A stretch of DNA of 64,000 nt, from positions 2,926,093 through 2,990,092 of the forward strand of contig NZ_LT605203.1 in assembly GCF_900089495.1 (NCBI RefSeq), read 5' to 3'. Origin of the DNA: Thiomonas sp. X19. GTDB lineage: Bacteria; Pseudomonadota; Gammaproteobacteria; Burkholderiales; Burkholderiaceae_C. A program made the translations under genes and the position numbers. Below are positions 7,873-18,761 of this stretch, in pieces (position 1 is the stretch's first letter; each line of letters begins with the position of its first letter). A model generated the notes under the pieces. That model saw only the letters and a program-made list of their open reading frames with translations, was not told the DNA's origin and ran no database searches.

Positions 7873-9586
7873 CCTGAATCCGTGACTTCCGATAATCCAT
7901 CGACTTGAAAGCTGATTGTGACGGCCCGATTTTCCCGATTTCCCGCAGGTTCACGGTTCGAGCGCCGTGTCGAAGGGGGCTGTGGGGCTGTGCGCGAACG
8001 ATCGGCCCCCTTGATCGGTCATTTCGGGTGGGTTGCGCGCAGCCGTTCCCCCGCTGAGCCCTTGTGGCCAGCGTCTTGGGGTGCTGGGAAAGCTTGGACT
8101 GCGTCTTCAGCCGCTGGCGGCGAACTGCGCATGCAGATCGCAAAAGGCACGGGCTGCCTTGTCGTTGGCGCCCAGTCCCAACCACAGCCGCCCGCCATGG
8201 TTGATCACGCGTGCTGCGCGGATGACAAGTTCCTGGATCACAGTCTTCAGACGCCGTCGCCTGGCCGCATGGCGCACCGGTGCATGCGGCCCCAGCAGCC
8301 CTTGCTGCCCCATGAGGCGCAGCACGTTCATCGTCAGGGCCGCAAGCTGGCAGACAAGATCGTTCGTGTCGAACTTCCCCGAGGGCAGTCGCTCCAGATC
8401 CATGTCGGTTTTGAATTCCGCATGGAACTGCTCGTGCGTAGCGTGCCCGGCGTACAGGTCGATGATCGCCTCGGCGCTGATGGCCTTGGGCAAGCTTGTC
8501 GTCCAGCCCTCCAAGATGATCTCGGGGACCAAAAACTGCTGGCCACGGGCATCGACGGTGCGCTCCGTGATGCGCACAATGCGGCGCAGGCGATGGGCGA
8601 TGCCTTCGACCTGCACGGCCACCTCCCAAACCGCCACGCGCTTGCCTGCGCGCGGATGCTGCCACAACAAACCCCCTTCCAGTTCCTGCCGTCGCAAGAC
8701 CTCCAGAGGATCGGTCTTGCGGGGATTCCACTTGATCAGAACATCGACCCGGGGCAGTCCTGGCCTGTTGCAGCGCTGCATGTCGGCCATCAAGGCGGCC
8801 GAGCAAAACCCCGCATCCATGCGCACGAGAATCGGCGCCTTGGGGCCTGCGGTCGACAGGCGCTGCGCCATGGGCACGGCCGTCTCGAGGTTGTAGGTCG
8901 TCTCCGAAGCCGAGTGCTGCGCGCCCGGACGTAGGGCGAACTCCAGGCAAAACCCATGCGTGCCCAGGTAGGCCGCCAGCGGGCAGTAGCCATCGACCCC
9001 CGCGTAGGTGCGGCTCACCCCATCCTTGGCTGTGCCCGAGTTGTCCATCGCGAAGGTGTCGATGTCCAGCGGCACATGACCGCAAGGCAAAAGACCATAG
9101 TCCGGTTGGCTCTTGCGCAGCAGCGCTTCAATCGCCTGGGAGGTGAAGTCAAACCACAGGGCGGCCTGCGCATCCAGGCGCTGGCGCAGGGTGGGCGAGG
9201 ACGGCACACCCACCAGACCCAGCGCCTCCTGGAAGAAACGATCGCCTCGAAAGCCTTCGATGGCATCGAAGTCGCTCTTGCTCTGCGCGAGCAAGCCAAC
9301 ATAGCTGCGCATCAGTGTGCTGGGCGGCAGTCCGCCGCGGCAAGGCCACTGGGCATCCAGGCGTTTGAACAGAGGATCGAGGCGCTTGAGGTGATGACCG
9401 ACAAGGGCCAGACCGGCCACCGGCGTCAGGTCATAGTCGAGTTGCTTGACGCGAAATCCAAACCCCATGCCATACCCCGGAACGTTCACCCGCTGGGTGA
9501 GAAGACAAAGGGGTCATTTTATCGAATAAACCATTATGCATCAACAACTTATGAAAATTCCGCATGCCCGAGCTCACGGATTCAGG
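7873..9586 (-). mobile_element. Complete IS1380-family insertion sequence with ATGTC target duplication
   Basis: The element is bounded by inverted ends CCTGAATCCGTGA (7873-7885) and TCACGGATTCAGG (9574-9586). It is flanked on both sides by the 5-bp direct repeat ATGTC (7868-7872 and 9587-9591). Length is 1714 bp. The CCT start and the 4-5 bp duplication fit the IS1380 family, as does the single transposase gene inside. The 3' non-coding part (7873-8106) is about 230 bp. The intact ends and target duplication suggest a recent insertion. It lies 25 bp beyond the narK stop, between the mdc relics and the nar cluster. Confidence 0.92.
8107..9489 (-). CDS. IS1380-family transposase
   Basis: This 460-residue DDE transposase is the only gene of the IS1380-type element. 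Family-typical segments are VPLDIDTFAMDNSGTAKDG, VDGYCPLAAYLGTHGFCLEF and ILVRMDAGFCSA, the last two holding the expected aspartates. Further on, HEQFHAEFKTDMDLERLPSG carries the expected acidic residue. The frame is uninterrupted and the gene sits correctly inside the two terminal repeats, so the enzyme may be active. The start at 9489 is the first in-frame start that gives family-like sequence (MNVPGYGMGFGFRVK). Confidence 0.93.
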   Translation of the reverse strand: MNVPGYGMGFGFRVKQLDYDLTPVAGLALVGHHLKRLDPLFKRLDAQWPCRGGLPPSTLMRSYVGLLAQSKSDFDAIEGFRGDRFFQEALGLVGVPSSPTLRQRLDAQAALWFDFTSQAIEALLRKSQPDYGLLPCGHVPLDIDTFAMDNSGTAKDGVSRTYAGVDGYCPLAAYLGTHGFCLEFALRPGAQHSASETTYNLETAVPMAQRLSTAGPKAPILVRMDAGFCSAALMADMQRCNRPGLPRVDVLIKWNPRKTDPLEVLRRQELEGGLLWQHPRAGKRVAVWEVAVQVEGIAHRLRRIVRITERTVDARGQQFLVPEIILEGWTTSLPKAISAEAIIDLYAGHATHEQFHAEFKTDMDLERLPSGKFDTNDLVCQLAALTMNVLRLMGQQGLLGPHAPVRHAARRRRLKTVIQELVIRAARVINHGGRLWLGLGANDKAARAFCDLHAQFAASG

Positions 9587-9610
9587 ATGTCTAAATGCAA
9601 AATAGGCGCA

Positions 9611-10996
9611 TCAGCACGGAACAGCGGCATTTTTGCGGCTGTATTGCCACCAAGTTAATAGCGTACACATAGCGTAGAATGCAATGAAAAAATAAAGCGC
9701 AGCTTGGGGACCACCAGTAAGTGAAATCGAGGAGCCGAAGGTCTTAGGGATGTAGAAGGCACCGTAAGCGGCAACCGCTGAAATGAAACCAATGGCCGCC
9801 GCCGACTCCTTGTTTGCGTCTTTGCGAGCTTGTTCTTGCCCAGCGGCGTCCATGCCAATAGCAGCACGTCTGCGATCTGTAAGGAAAATTACTGGGATCA
9901 TGCGAAAGGTTGAGCCGTTGCCGATGCCGGTCGTAGCAAACAATATTAAAAAAGCCCACAGGAAAACGATAAAATTGCCTCCCTGATGAGCGTGTGGCAG
10001 AGAAACCAGCACCACAAGAGCTCCTAGGGCCATCAGGATAAAATTCCAAAAAGTTACGCGAGCCCCTCCCAATTTGTCAGCCAACCAGCCACCAATAGGC
10101 CGCGCTAGCGCGCCGACCAAGGGGCCGAGCCAAGCATAATCAAGTGCGTTAATGCCTGGAAACTGCGACTTGATTAGTAGAGGCATGCCTGCCGAATAGC
10201 CAATGAAGGAGCCGAACGTGCCTGTGTAGAGGAAACTCATAACCCATGTGTGTTTACGTTTAAAAATAACAGCTTGCTCTGCAAAGGAAGCTTCCGCCTC
10301 AGCGAGGTCATGCATGCCAAACCATGCAGCTAGACTGACAACGACAATGAATGGCACCCAAACAAGGCCTGCATTTTGCAGCCACACATGGCTAGTTTGC
10401 CCTTTTTGAACGACACTCTGTGGACCACCCCCAAGCGCGCCAAAAATGCCTATGGAAATTACCAATGGCACAACGAATTGCACCAGAGAAACTCCAAGAT
10501 TTCCCAGCCCGGCATTTAGGCCGAGCCCAAGGCCTTTTTTGGATCTTGGAAAGAAAAAACTAATGTTCGCCATTGATGAAGCAAAGTTCCCTCCACCGAA
10601 ACCACTGAGCAGCGCTAGAATGACAAATGTGGAATAGGATGTGCTAAGATTTTGCACGGCAAAATAAATGCCGATTGCCGGTAGCAGCAGGGACGCAGTA
10701 GAAATGGCCGTCCAGCGTCTGCCACCAAAAATCGGCACCATGAAAGAATAGAAGATTCGCAGCGTGGCGCCGAACAAGCCTGGAAGAGCAGCTAGCCAAA
10801 ACAACTGATTGGTCGAGAACTTGAATCCAACCGCTGGCAATTTCACCACGACGACCGACCACACCATCCAGACTGCAAAGGCCAAAGTAAGTGCAGGGAT
10901 CGAAATCCAAAGATTTTGTAGAGCAATATTCCGACCCTTTCGGCGCCAAAACGCTTCGTCTTCAGGAGTCCACTCAATAATGAGATTTCTAGACAT
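9611..10996 (-). CDS. narK: NarK-type nitrate/nitrite transporter
   Basis: NarK moves nitrate into the cytoplasm and nitrite out, feeding the NarG active site. The 461-residue product is a major facilitator protein with about 12 hydrophobic segments. It shows the nitrate signature region SGFGGGNFASSMANISFFFP and a second one, ATTGIGNGSTFRMIPVIF. The ATG at 10996 is preferred; a TTG two codons upstream is possible. It is the last gene of the minus-strand nar set, 144 bases after narI. The stop lies only 25 bases from the IS1380 element, which did not truncate the frame. Confidence 0.93.
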   Translation of the reverse strand: MSRNLIIEWTPEDEAFWRRKGRNIALQNLWISIPALTLAFAVWMVWSVVVVKLPAVGFKFSTNQLFWLAALPGLFGATLRIFYSFMVPIFGGRRWTAISTASLLLPAIGIYFAVQNLSTSYSTFVILALLSGFGGGNFASSMANISFFFPRSKKGLGLGLNAGLGNLGVSLVQFVVPLVISIGIFGALGGGPQSVVQKGQTSHVWLQNAGLVWVPFIVVVSLAAWFGMHDLAEAEASFAEQAVIFKRKHTWVMSFLYTGTFGSFIGYSAGMPLLIKSQFPGINALDYAWLGPLVGALARPIGGWLADKLGGARVTFWNFILMALGALVVLVSLPHAHQGGNFIVFLWAFLILFATTGIGNGSTFRMIPVIFLTDRRRAAIGMDAAGQEQARKDANKESAAAIGFISAVAAYGAFYIPKTFGSSISLTGGPQAALYFFIAFYAMCTLLTWWQYSRKNAAVPC

Positions 10997-11140
10997 GTTC
11001 AAGCCCCAGTAGAGTTATAAGAGTTGCTTCGCAGTTTTTTTACGAAAATGCAGAGAAAGACCTCTGACTGAGTCAATCTTGATTTTCTTAGTATATCGTC
11101 TGCGGTTGCGCTTTTACAGCAGCCGTTTCGCTCAAATCTT

Positions 11141-11866
11141 TCAATTATTCTTAGGCTTCACGCCAACCCTAAGATCCCTGGCGTTCCGCCTATTTTTTCC
11201 AACCCAATTCCAAATTACCTGCTGATACGGCCGCCATGTGTAATTCAACGGGAACACTGTGAAGTGGATCAAGCGTGTGAAAGGAATTAATCCGAAAATT
11301 ACAAAAGCAGACAATATGTGCAGTTGAACAATATCAGGCAAAGCCAGGATCGCATCGACTTTCGGATTCAAAATGAAAATCGAACGTAGATAAGGTGTTA
11401 CTGACGATGAAAACCAAGATGTTCCCCATCTGTCAAAATAAGCGATCATCAACCCAGTCATCAACTGAAAAGTCAGCAAAATATAGAGTATTACGTCCAT
11501 ACGGCTCGTTACCTTGCGTAATCGCGCATCACTCAAGCGCCTTACGATCAAAGCCGCGAGGCCGAACATTGCACTCAGCCCGAAGGCAAACATCGTCCAC
11601 TCCAGAGCCAGCAGGCGCCATGGTTGGCCGTTCCATGCCAAAATAGTTTGAGGAACGGCGAATGCAGCCAAATGCCCAAGGAATACAATGAGTATCCCCC
11701 AATGAAATGGTTGGGTGCCCCAAAACAATTTCCGACTCTCCAGAAATTGCGACGACAGCGACGTCACCTTAAAACCCAGCATTCGATAGCGATAAATCGA
11801 CCCTACCAGCAATGTCGTGAGAGCGACATATGGCAGTATCGTGAACAGTGCTTGTCGAAAACTCAT
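11141..11866 (-). CDS. narI: Respiratory nitrate reductase gamma subunit
   Basis: NarI is the membrane anchor with two b hemes that takes electrons from quinol and passes them to NarH. The 241-residue protein has five hydrophobic segments and family stretches FWGTQPFHWGILIVFLGHL and VQLHILSAFVIFGLIPFTRL, whose histidines fit heme ligands. The start is the ATG at 11866 (MSFRQALF) with GGAG upstream; the longer open frame overlaps narJ and has no homology. The gene follows narJ by one base, so it is probably translationally coupled. A+T content is higher than in the mdc genes. Confidence 0.95.
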   Translation of the reverse strand: MSFRQALFTILPYVALTTLLVGSIYRYRMLGFKVTSLSSQFLESRKLFWGTQPFHWGILIVFLGHLAAFAVPQTILAWNGQPWRLLALEWTMFAFGLSAMFGLAALIVRRLSDARLRKVTSRMDVILYILLTFQLMTGLMIAYFDRWGTSWFSSSVTPYLRSIFILNPKVDAILALPDIVQLHILSAFVIFGLIPFTRLIHFTVFPLNYTWRPYQQVIWNWVGKNRRNARDLRVGVKPKNN

Positions 11867-11867
11867 C

Positions 11868-12578
11868 TTAATCTCCTTGAGCCATTTCAACTGAAGGGCA
11901 CGCAATTGCGCACATCGGGAGTTCGCCATCTTTAAAATCACGAATCGGAATAAAATTGTTACCTGCCAGTCCGCGATGTTGTTCCGGCACGCCTGGAAAA
12001 TCGTGATCAAGCACCATCAACAGCGCCCCAAGAGCATGCCGATAGGGATTTCCGTAGTTCAACTCCTCTTGCACAATAGCCTCATGTTTCTTCTTTAGAG
12101 AAGCGATGCGATCACGGATTCGTTTTTCATCGAACGCCGAAAGCATCGATCGAACAGCAGGAATCAGCGCTAGTTCAGCAATGTCCTTGACCAATTCTTC
12201 ATCATCCAAACAAGAAAACAGATCCAGTACATTCGAGAGATGGTCCGGTAATTCAAGTCCGCAGTCATGACCTCTTCTTCGGTGTTCCTCCTTCATGCTC
12301 GCCAGAAAGAGTCCGCGCTTATAGTCCTCGCCAAACAGCACATATCCGATCTCCAGATGGCAGATCGCCTGAACCTCGAACGTCTTGAGAAAGATTTCTT
12401 CCCGCTGTGTCTGGTCACGCACGAGCATGTGGCCGACATATTTTTCAAGCTCCGGTAGCGCGCCCGGATGTGATAGTTCGAGTTGAGCCTTGAAATTACT
12501 TAATTCCTCGATCAACCCAAGCCCTGGGTAGCGGAATGGCGCGGAGAATTGCCTATAAATTTCTAAGTTACTATTCAT
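11868..12578 (-). CDS. narJ: Nitrate reductase assembly chaperone NarJ
   Basis: NarJ is a cytoplasmic chaperone of the TorD/NarJ type that helps insert the molybdenum cofactor into NarG before membrane docking. The product has 236 residues and the typical segments YKRGLFLASMKEEH and LPDHLSNVLDLF. The ATG at 12578 overlaps the narH stop (TGATG); the TTG one codon upstream is a less likely start. It sits between narH and narI as in most nar operons. Confidence 0.93.
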   Translation of the reverse strand: MNSNLEIYRQFSAPFRYPGLGLIEELSNFKAQLELSHPGALPELEKYVGHMLVRDQTQREEIFLKTFEVQAICHLEIGYVLFGEDYKRGLFLASMKEEHRRRGHDCGLELPDHLSNVLDLFSCLDDEELVKDIAELALIPAVRSMLSAFDEKRIRDRIASLKKKHEAIVQEELNYGNPYRHALGALLMVLDHDFPGVPEQHRGLAGNNFIPIRDFKDGELPMCAIACPSVEMAQGD

Positions 12579-14071
12579 CAAAGACCCCGAACCGGCTTAT
12601 CACTAAAACCAAATCCAACATTGCCCTTACGATCATCGGTGGCTTCAAGCAATTCACTCGCTTCCTCCCGATGCGCTGCCGGAATCACGAAGCGCTCCTC
12701 GTTCAGCGCCAAGGTGGTTAATCGGAATATGGCGTCCGCCATCTCTTCGCACATCTCCGCTTCTTGCATCGCCTTGGTGACTTCTTGCTCAGGAAGATCC
12801 CCAACTGTCACTCTGCGGCGGTGAATCTTGACAGCCATCATCTTCTTCAAGACAGTCTCAATTTGCTTAACGTTACCGGCAGAGAACAGCGATGCCAGAT
12901 ATTCCAATGGCAGCCGCGAGTTCTCGATCCCACCCCAGAAAGACTTCGTGGACGTGTTGTAAAGCCCCTCAGTGACCTTGCCCATAGTCGGCAGGAGTGG
13001 CGGCACGTAAAACAGATTAGGAAGTGTCCGAAATTCTGGGTGGAGTGGGAGTGCGATTCCCCATTGCTTAACAAATTTATAAACCGGCGATTTTTGAGCG
13101 GCGTCGATTGTCGAGTCTGCGATACCGCATTCCTTTGCCCTTTTAATCACATCTGGGTCGAAGGGATCGAGATAAATATCGAAATGCTTGTTAACGAGGT
13201 CCTGCTCATCACAAGACGCCATCGACTCGATTTTCTCGGCGTCATAGAGCATCACGCCCAGATACCGAATCCGCCCGACACATGTGTGAAAACAAGCCGG
13301 TGCCATGCCGGCTTCAAGGCGGGGGTAACACAGCACGCACTTCTCAGACTTTCCTGTCGACCAGTTGTAATAGGTTTTTTTGTAAGGACAAGCTGTAACG
13401 CACATTCGCCAACCACGGCAACGTTCCTGATTGATCAACACAATCCCATCCTCACCCCTTTTATACAGGGCTCCGGAAGGGCACGAAGCGACGCAAGTTG
13501 GATTGAGGCAATGATTACATATACGCGGCAGATACATAAAGGTGAGGCGTTCAAGCTGAAACATAGCCTCCTGCTCTTCGGGACTCAATTTTTCCAGATT
13601 GACGTCCTTGCGTGCATAATCCTTTGTCCCCCCAAGATCATCGTCCCAATTCGGCCCCGCTTTAACATCAATTGGATTGCCTGTGACCAAGGATATTGTC
13701 CTTGCCGTTGGCTGATCATTGCCTTCCGGCGCATCGAACAGATCAGAATATTTGTAAGTCCATGGTTCGTAGTAATCATCCATCACCGGCATGTCCGGAT
13801 TGTAGGTGATGTTTTTCAGGGTAATGACCTTATTTTTATTGCTTTTTGGCCTTATTTCATCTCCAATTTTCTCCCATCCACCTTTATAGACCTCCTGATC
13901 CTCCCAGCGCGTTGGGTATCCGGTTCCAGGTTTAGTCTCAACATTATTCCACCACATATACTCCGCACCCTTACGGTCGGTCCAAATATTCTTGCAAGCA
14001 ACCGAACAAGTGTGGCAGCCGATGCATTTATCAAGGTGAAACACCATTGAAATTTGCGATCTGATATCCAT
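12578..14071 (-). CDS. narH: Respiratory nitrate reductase beta subunit
   Basis: NarH is the iron-sulfur subunit carrying electrons from NarI to NarG. The 497-residue product has four cysteine groups: CIGCHTCSVACKN near the N-terminus, CNHCLNPTCVASCPSGAL, CRGWRMCVTACPYKK and KCVLCYPRLEAG. The tryptophan in CRGWRMC replaces a cysteine, as in the 3Fe-4S cluster of other NarH proteins. Length matches the family. It begins 13 bases after the narG stop, in the order narG-H-J-I. Confidence 0.96.
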   Translation of the reverse strand: MDIRSQISMVFHLDKCIGCHTCSVACKNIWTDRKGAEYMWWNNVETKPGTGYPTRWEDQEVYKGGWEKIGDEIRPKSNKNKVITLKNITYNPDMPVMDDYYEPWTYKYSDLFDAPEGNDQPTARTISLVTGNPIDVKAGPNWDDDLGGTKDYARKDVNLEKLSPEEQEAMFQLERLTFMYLPRICNHCLNPTCVASCPSGALYKRGEDGIVLINQERCRGWRMCVTACPYKKTYYNWSTGKSEKCVLCYPRLEAGMAPACFHTCVGRIRYLGVMLYDAEKIESMASCDEQDLVNKHFDIYLDPFDPDVIKRAKECGIADSTIDAAQKSPVYKFVKQWGIALPLHPEFRTLPNLFYVPPLLPTMGKVTEGLYNTSTKSFWGGIENSRLPLEYLASLFSAGNVKQIETVLKKMMAVKIHRRRVTVGDLPEQEVTKAMQEAEMCEEMADAIFRLTTLALNEERFVIPAAHREEASELLEATDDRKGNVGFGFSDKPVRGL

Positions 14072-14083
14072 AATTCTGCTCCC

Positions 14084-17000
14084 TTAGAAGTTGACTGTTT
14101 CCATTTTCCTGACCAGCACATGGGTATCGCGATTGACCCCCACCGGGCCCCAATAGTTGAGATGGTAGGTAAACTGGCCATAACCGCCAACGCAGAGATT
14201 CGGTTTCAAATGCACACGCGTGATGCTGTTGTTCATTCCAGCTCGCTTTCCACCTCTGATCTGGGACTTCGGCACGCTATAAGTGCGCTCAACAGCGTGA
14301 TAGACAATGCAAACTCCCGATGGGATTCGTGCGCTCACCGCAGCGCGGGTGCAATAAACGCCATGGTCGTTATAGACTTCGACCCAATCGTTGTCTTGAA
14401 TTCCTAGACTTTCGGCGTCTGCCTCACTCAACCAACAAGGCTCCATGCCGCGGGAAAGCGTCAACATCCGTAGTGTGTCACCATAGGTCGAGTGAATATG
14501 CCATTTCCCATGTGGTGTCAGCACATTCAACATTTTTGCCTTACCATCGTTCACTGATTGGCGTAAGTCTCCATAAGCCTCTGGCGTAGGCGACGGCTTA
14601 AATGTTGGCAAATGCTCGCCGAACGCAATATAACCGTCATGATCCAGATAAAAATGCTGGCGCCCTGTCAATGTGCGCCAAGGCACCTTGTGTTCGACGT
14701 TATAGGTGAATCCTGAATAAGCCCGGCCATCGTCCATCAGGCCCGACCAGACTGGTGTATTGATTAGGCGTCGGGGCTGCGTTTTCAGGTCGCGATTATT
14801 GATCAGCACGCCTTTTGAGGCCTCACTCAAATGAGATAGCTTTAACCCAGTTTTAATCTCTGCATTTTTATAGGCACGTTGCGCCAGCTCTCCGTTTGTC
14901 GCAGATGAGAGATAAAGAACAGCCTCGATTGCTTCGGTATCCTCCTTAAGAGAGGGATAGTGCTTGCCTTGAATTGTCTGTATATGATCTTTGTTTTCGA
15001 GCATCTTGTCATAGAAATCGGCGCAGTCATACTGATTTCCGTGCGCGCCCAAGCCTTTTGCACGCACGTTAGGTCCGAGCGTAATAAATTTATTATAAAT
15101 CTGCGTGTAATCTCGATCTTCCAATGCGAGTTTGTGCATAGACTTGCCCAGCACCGGCTCGCATTCACCCTTTGTCCAGTCAAGCATCTTTGGCTGAGCA
15201 ATTTCGTCGGCCGTGTCATGCGAGAGCGCTGACATCACAATATCGGTGACCGGCTCCGGCATATGTTTCTTTGCCATCTCGCTCACAACGTTTGCGAGGT
15301 CCCGGAAAATATTCCAGTCTGTCTTTGATTCCCAAACGGGTGGAATTGCCGCGCTTAGCGGGTGAATGAATGAATGCATATCGGTAGAATTCAGATCATC
15401 CTTTTCGTACCACGAGGCTGTGGGTAGCACGATGTCTGAATAAAGCGCTGACGTGTCCATTCTGAAATTCAGGTCGATAATCAGATCCATTTTTCCACTG
15501 ACTGCGGCGTCACGCCATTTGACATCTTTGACTTTACCTTTCGCCGCCTCATCAGCAATGTGATTATGGTGCGTTCCCAAATAATGATCGAGAAAATATT
15601 CGTGGCCCTTTGCACTGGTGCCGATTGCATTGCCGCGCCAAATAAACCATACGCGCGGCCAATTGATTTCGGCATCCGGATCGGTCACTGAATATCGCAC
15701 CTCGGTTAATTTCAGTTTTTCTAGGACGTAATTCTTGATTTCCTCATCGGTGCTGGCCCCAGCTTGGCGCGCTTGCTCCACCAATTCAAAGTTGTTCACG
15801 TTGAATTGGGGGAAAAACGGAAGCCAGCCATTTCGCACGGCCTTCACAATAAAATCTGCGGTATGCAGTTTCGTCGTATCGTTACTCGGCGCCGCGTTGT
15901 ATTCGTTCTGATTGCCGTCATAGCGCCACTGATCAGAATTCATGTAATGCCAAATAGGCGCTTGTTGAAGTCGTGTTGTGCTCTGCCAGTCGCGCGCTGA
16001 CATGATGCTTCCCCATGAGTCTGAAGGCGCAAGTTTTTCCTGGCCAACATAATGATTCATCCCCCCGCCATTAACGCCGACACATCCGGTCAGCATGAGC
16101 GCCATCATTCCTGCTCGATAGATCAAATTACCGTGAAACCAGTGGTTGATACCAGCACCGACAATGATGGTGCATTTGCCATTCGTCATCTCCGCAGTGC
16201 GAGCCCATTCACGAGCAAATTGCAACACTGTTTCTGACCCAATGCCTGTGAAAATTTCCTGCCATGCTGGCGTATAAGCAGCATCCTTATCGTTGTAGTC
16301 GTCCGGGTAATCGCCACCCAGGCCACGATCGACTCCGTAGTGAGCCATGATGAGGTCGTAGATCGTGGCAACGGGTATGCGCTCGTCAGAAACCGTTGTC
16401 ACATACCTGACCGGGACGCCACGCAAAGCCTTACGATCCAACCCATACTCAGTGAACTCAACTGGCAACACGTCGTCGCTCTTGCCGAGCATCGTGAGCA
16501 GGGGGTCATAGCTTCGGTCGTCGAGCCCATCCTCGAACTTGGTGTTCCAGTTTCCTTTCGCTTTGTCCCAACGATGTCCGACACTTCCCTTCGGCATCAC
16601 CAGTGTGCCGGTCTGTTCATCAATGTTTAGAAATTTCCAATCGCCATTTTCCTGTTCCTTATATTTTTCGATCCTGTTCGCGCGGAGTAGTTTGCCTGGG
16701 ATGTAATGCTCACCATTGGCATGCAACTCAACCAGATAGGGACTATCTGTATACTTTTTTGTGTAATCGATAAAATAAGATGTCCGCTTTTGATGATGCC
16801 ATTCCGTCAGAATGACGTGCGTCACAGCCATCCAGAAAGCCCCATCTCCCCCTGCATGCACCGGGACCCATTGGTCCGCATATTTCGCCACCATGCTGAA
16901 GTCGGGGGAAAATACGACCGTCTTGGTACCGTTATGACGCGATTCCGAAAAAAAATGGACGTCGGGTGTGCGCGTCATCCCGAGATTGGCTCCCATGACA

Positions 17001-17701
17001 GCCGTGAATTTCGAGTTGTACCAGTCGGCGCTTTCGGCCACGTCCGTCTGCTCGCCCCAAACTTCGGGAAAGGCCGGGGGTAGGTCGCAATACCAATCGT
17101 AAAAACTCAGCAGCACTCCGCCCATCAATTGCAGGAAACGCGACCCTGCGGCGAAACTCAGCATCGACATCGCCGGAATCGGTGAGAACCCGACAAGGCG
17201 GTCAGGGCCATATTTTTTGACTGTGTGCAGCGATGCGGCGCTGATCAACTCCATCGCCTCATCCCACTGCACGCGGCGAAAGCCGCCCTTACCGCGTGCC
17301 TGTTGATAACGCTTGCGCTTTACCGGATCATCCTGCAGGTTCCGCCAAGCCAGGACTGGGTCACGGGTTTTCTCTTTTTCTTCGCGATAAAGATCGAGTA
17401 AGGCTCCTCGCATCAGGGGATATTTGACGCGGATCGGGCTGTAGAGGTACCAAGAATAAGAAATGCCTCGCTGACAGCCACGCGGTTCATAAGGTGGAAG
17501 TGATTTTTCGAGCAGCGGGTAATCTAAGGCCTGTGTTTCATAGACGACAATTCCATCTTTCACATGCACGTTCCAGGAACAACCTCCTGTGCAATTGACG
17601 CCATGTGTGCTGCGCACAACTTTATCGTGCTGCCAACGATTCCGATAAAACTCTTCCCAAGATCTTGTTTTTGGCGAAATAATGTCTTTGATCCAGCTCA
17701 T
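14084..17701 (-). CDS. narG: Respiratory nitrate reductase alpha subunit
   Basis: NarG is the molybdenum bis-MGD catalytic subunit that reduces nitrate to nitrite at the cytoplasmic face of the membrane. The product has 1205 residues from the ATG at 17701 ([19 protein letters not shown]); the longer frame extends into the cytochrome gene and was rejected. [11 protein letters not shown] supplies the histidine and cysteines of the FS0 cluster. Further NarG landmarks are [20 protein letters not shown] and [19 protein letters not shown]. No Tat signal is seen, as expected for membrane-bound Nar. It lies 37 bases after the cytochrome gene. Confidence 0.96.
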   Translation of the reverse strand: MSWIKDIISPKTRSWEEFYRNRWQHDKVVRSTHGVNCTGGCSWNVHVKDGIVVYETQALDYPLLEKSLPPYEPRGCQRGISYSWYLYSPIRVKYPLMRGALLDLYREEKEKTRDPVLAWRNLQDDPVKRKRYQQARGKGGFRRVQWDEAMELISAASLHTVKKYGPDRLVGFSPIPAMSMLSFAAGSRFLQLMGGVLLSFYDWYCDLPPAFPEVWGEQTDVAESADWYNSKFTAVMGANLGMTRTPDVHFFSESRHNGTKTVVFSPDFSMVAKYADQWVPVHAGGDGAFWMAVTHVILTEWHHQKRTSYFIDYTKKYTDSPYLVELHANGEHYIPGKLLRANRIEKYKEQENGDWKFLNIDEQTGTLVMPKGSVGHRWDKAKGNWNTKFEDGLDDRSYDPLLTMLGKSDDVLPVEFTEYGLDRKALRGVPVRYVTTVSDERIPVATIYDLIMAHYGVDRGLGGDYPDDYNDKDAAYTPAWQEIFTGIGSETVLQFAREWARTAEMTNGKCTIIVGAGINHWFHGNLIYRAGMMALMLTGCVGVNGGGMNHYVGQEKLAPSDSWGSIMSARDWQSTTRLQQAPIWHYMNSDQWRYDGNQNEYNAAPSNDTTKLHTADFIVKAVRNGWLPFFPQFNVNNFELVEQARQAGASTDEEIKNYVLEKLKLTEVRYSVTDPDAEINWPRVWFIWRGNAIGTSAKGHEYFLDHYLGTHHNHIADEAAKGKVKDVKWRDAAVSGKMDLIIDLNFRMDTSALYSDIVLPTASWYEKDDLNSTDMHSFIHPLSAAIPPVWESKTDWNIFRDLANVVSEMAKKHMPEPVTDIVMSALSHDTADEIAQPKMLDWTKGECEPVLGKSMHKLALEDRDYTQIYNKFITLGPNVRAKGLGAHGNQYDCADFYDKMLENKDHIQTIQGKHYPSLKEDTEAIEAVLYLSSATNGELAQRAYKNAEIKTGLKLSHLSEASKGVLINNRDLKTQPRRLINTPVWSGLMDDGRAYSGFTYNVEHKVPWRTLTGRQHFYLDHDGYIAFGEHLPTFKPSPTPEAYGDLRQSVNDGKAKMLNVLTPHGKWHIHSTYGDTLRMLTLSRGMEPCWLSEADAESLGIQDNDWVEVYNDHGVYCTRAAVSARIPSGVCIVYHAVERTYSVPKSQIRGGKRAGMNNSITRVHLKPNLCVGGYGQFTYHLNYWGPVGVNRDTHVLVRKMETVNF

Positions 17702-17738
17702 GATGTCCTCGTTTCTTGTCGAATATTGGGTGTCTGAT

Positions 17739-18644
17739 TCAATGTGTCTTGACCTGGCGCGCATAAATCAAATGCTTGGTGCTAACTCTTTTTCGCCTGA
17801 TCCAAATCAGATTCATGACCGCCAAAATCGCAAGCATCCCCAAGCCCCCTGCTGCGAGCATGTGGTTCGCGACACGCGTTCCTGCTTGCGTTGCTTTGGA
17901 TGTATTTGCCGCCTGCAGGAAGGCAATTAACTGCACTGTTTCTACAGTCGTGACAGGATGATCCTTATAGGCGATAGCCATCGGCGCAAAAGGGGGCGAG
18001 GTGATCATGGCCTTGATGCCGTCGGCGCCGATGGTTCCGTAGATCCCCGTTAGGCCAACGGCAAGCTTTCCACCGGCGATACCGATCGTGGAGTTGTTGA
18101 CGTCATGACAAGAGATGCACGCTGCACCGCCATGGGTAAGCCGCGTTTGCCCGGTGAAAAGCCTGGAGCCTGCCATGATCTGTAAAGAACTTGGCTGTGC
18201 GGCTGCAGCGGGCGTGGTCGTCAGCGGTGCCGAGACATGGATTGCACCTTGAGAAGCTTGGGAAATGTAGGCCAGGATGCCACGGATTTCAGTGCTGGAC
18301 AGCGCTTGATCTGGCATCACCATGCCGTATTGGGCGGCAAGCGATTTCGCCGCCGAATCACCACTCTGAATCACCCGCTGGGGGGATTGAATGAAATGCA
18401 ACAGCCAGTCTGTCTTGCGGCTTGTCTCGATGTCCTTCAAATCCGGCCCAACCAGCTTTCCGCCACCGATCGTGTGACATTGAGCACAGCGCTGCTCGAA
18501 AATGGCCTTACCGGTATCGGCAAAAGCCTGGGTCATGTTCACCAGATACATCGCAACCAGCAATACGAAGGCCCCGCTCATCCATAAATGCTGGTGAGGT
18601 TCTGCCTTGGCGCGGGCCACGTGTTGATACGACAACCCTCTCAT
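17739..18644 (-). CDS. Membrane-anchored diheme cytochrome c of the nar cluster (NarC-like)
   Basis: The 301-residue product has two c-type heme sites, CAQCH near residue 55 and CISCH near residue 170. It also has an N-terminal hydrophobic segment (about residues 23-45) and a C-terminal membrane segment followed by IRRKR. It would be an exported cytochrome held in the membrane and facing the periplasm. The start is the ATG at 18644 with AGGAG seven bases upstream. As first gene before narG it recalls NarC of the Thermus narCGHJI operons, where a cytochrome c joins the nitrate reductase complex. A role in electron delivery or maturation here is inferred from position. It may also bring electrons from sulfur or iron oxidation, which is speculation. 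Confidence 0.88.
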   Translation of the reverse strand: MRGLSYQHVARAKAEPHQHLWMSGAFVLLVAMYLVNMTQAFADTGKAIFEQRCAQCHTIGGGKLVGPDLKDIETSRKTDWLLHFIQSPQRVIQSGDSAAKSLAAQYGMVMPDQALSSTEIRGILAYISQASQGAIHVSAPLTTTPAAAAQPSSLQIMAGSRLFTGQTRLTHGGAACISCHDVNNSTIGIAGGKLAVGLTGIYGTIGADGIKAMITSPPFAPMAIAYKDHPVTTVETVQLIAFLQAANTSKATQAGTRVANHMLAAGGLGMLAILAVMNLIWIRRKRVSTKHLIYARQVKTH

Positions 18645-18737
18645 GAATTTCTCCTGCTGCGGACTTGAATGACTTGGACGATAGGCCTTGGCCACGCAAT
18701 TGCCTACTGCCAGGAAACGTCATGAAAGGCGTTGATA

Positions 18738-18761
18738 TACCCCTATCGAGGTATGGGGGTA
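18738..18761. promoter_or_regulatory. Probable NarL binding site between the divergent nar and narXL units
   Basis: TACCCCT (18738-18744), a 2-base gap, then CGAGGTA (18747-18753) forms a 7-2-7 inverted pair that fits the NarL heptamer consensus TACYYMT with one mismatch in the second half. A third half-like GGGGGTA follows at 18755-18761. The site is about 95 bases upstream of the cytochrome-narGHJIK start, a sensible place for activation. No clear FNR site was found next to it. Confidence 0.6.

Noticed and set aside
18732..18750. FNR site next to the NarL-type site
   Set aside because: TTGAT is present at 18732 but no ATCAA follows at the required spacing.
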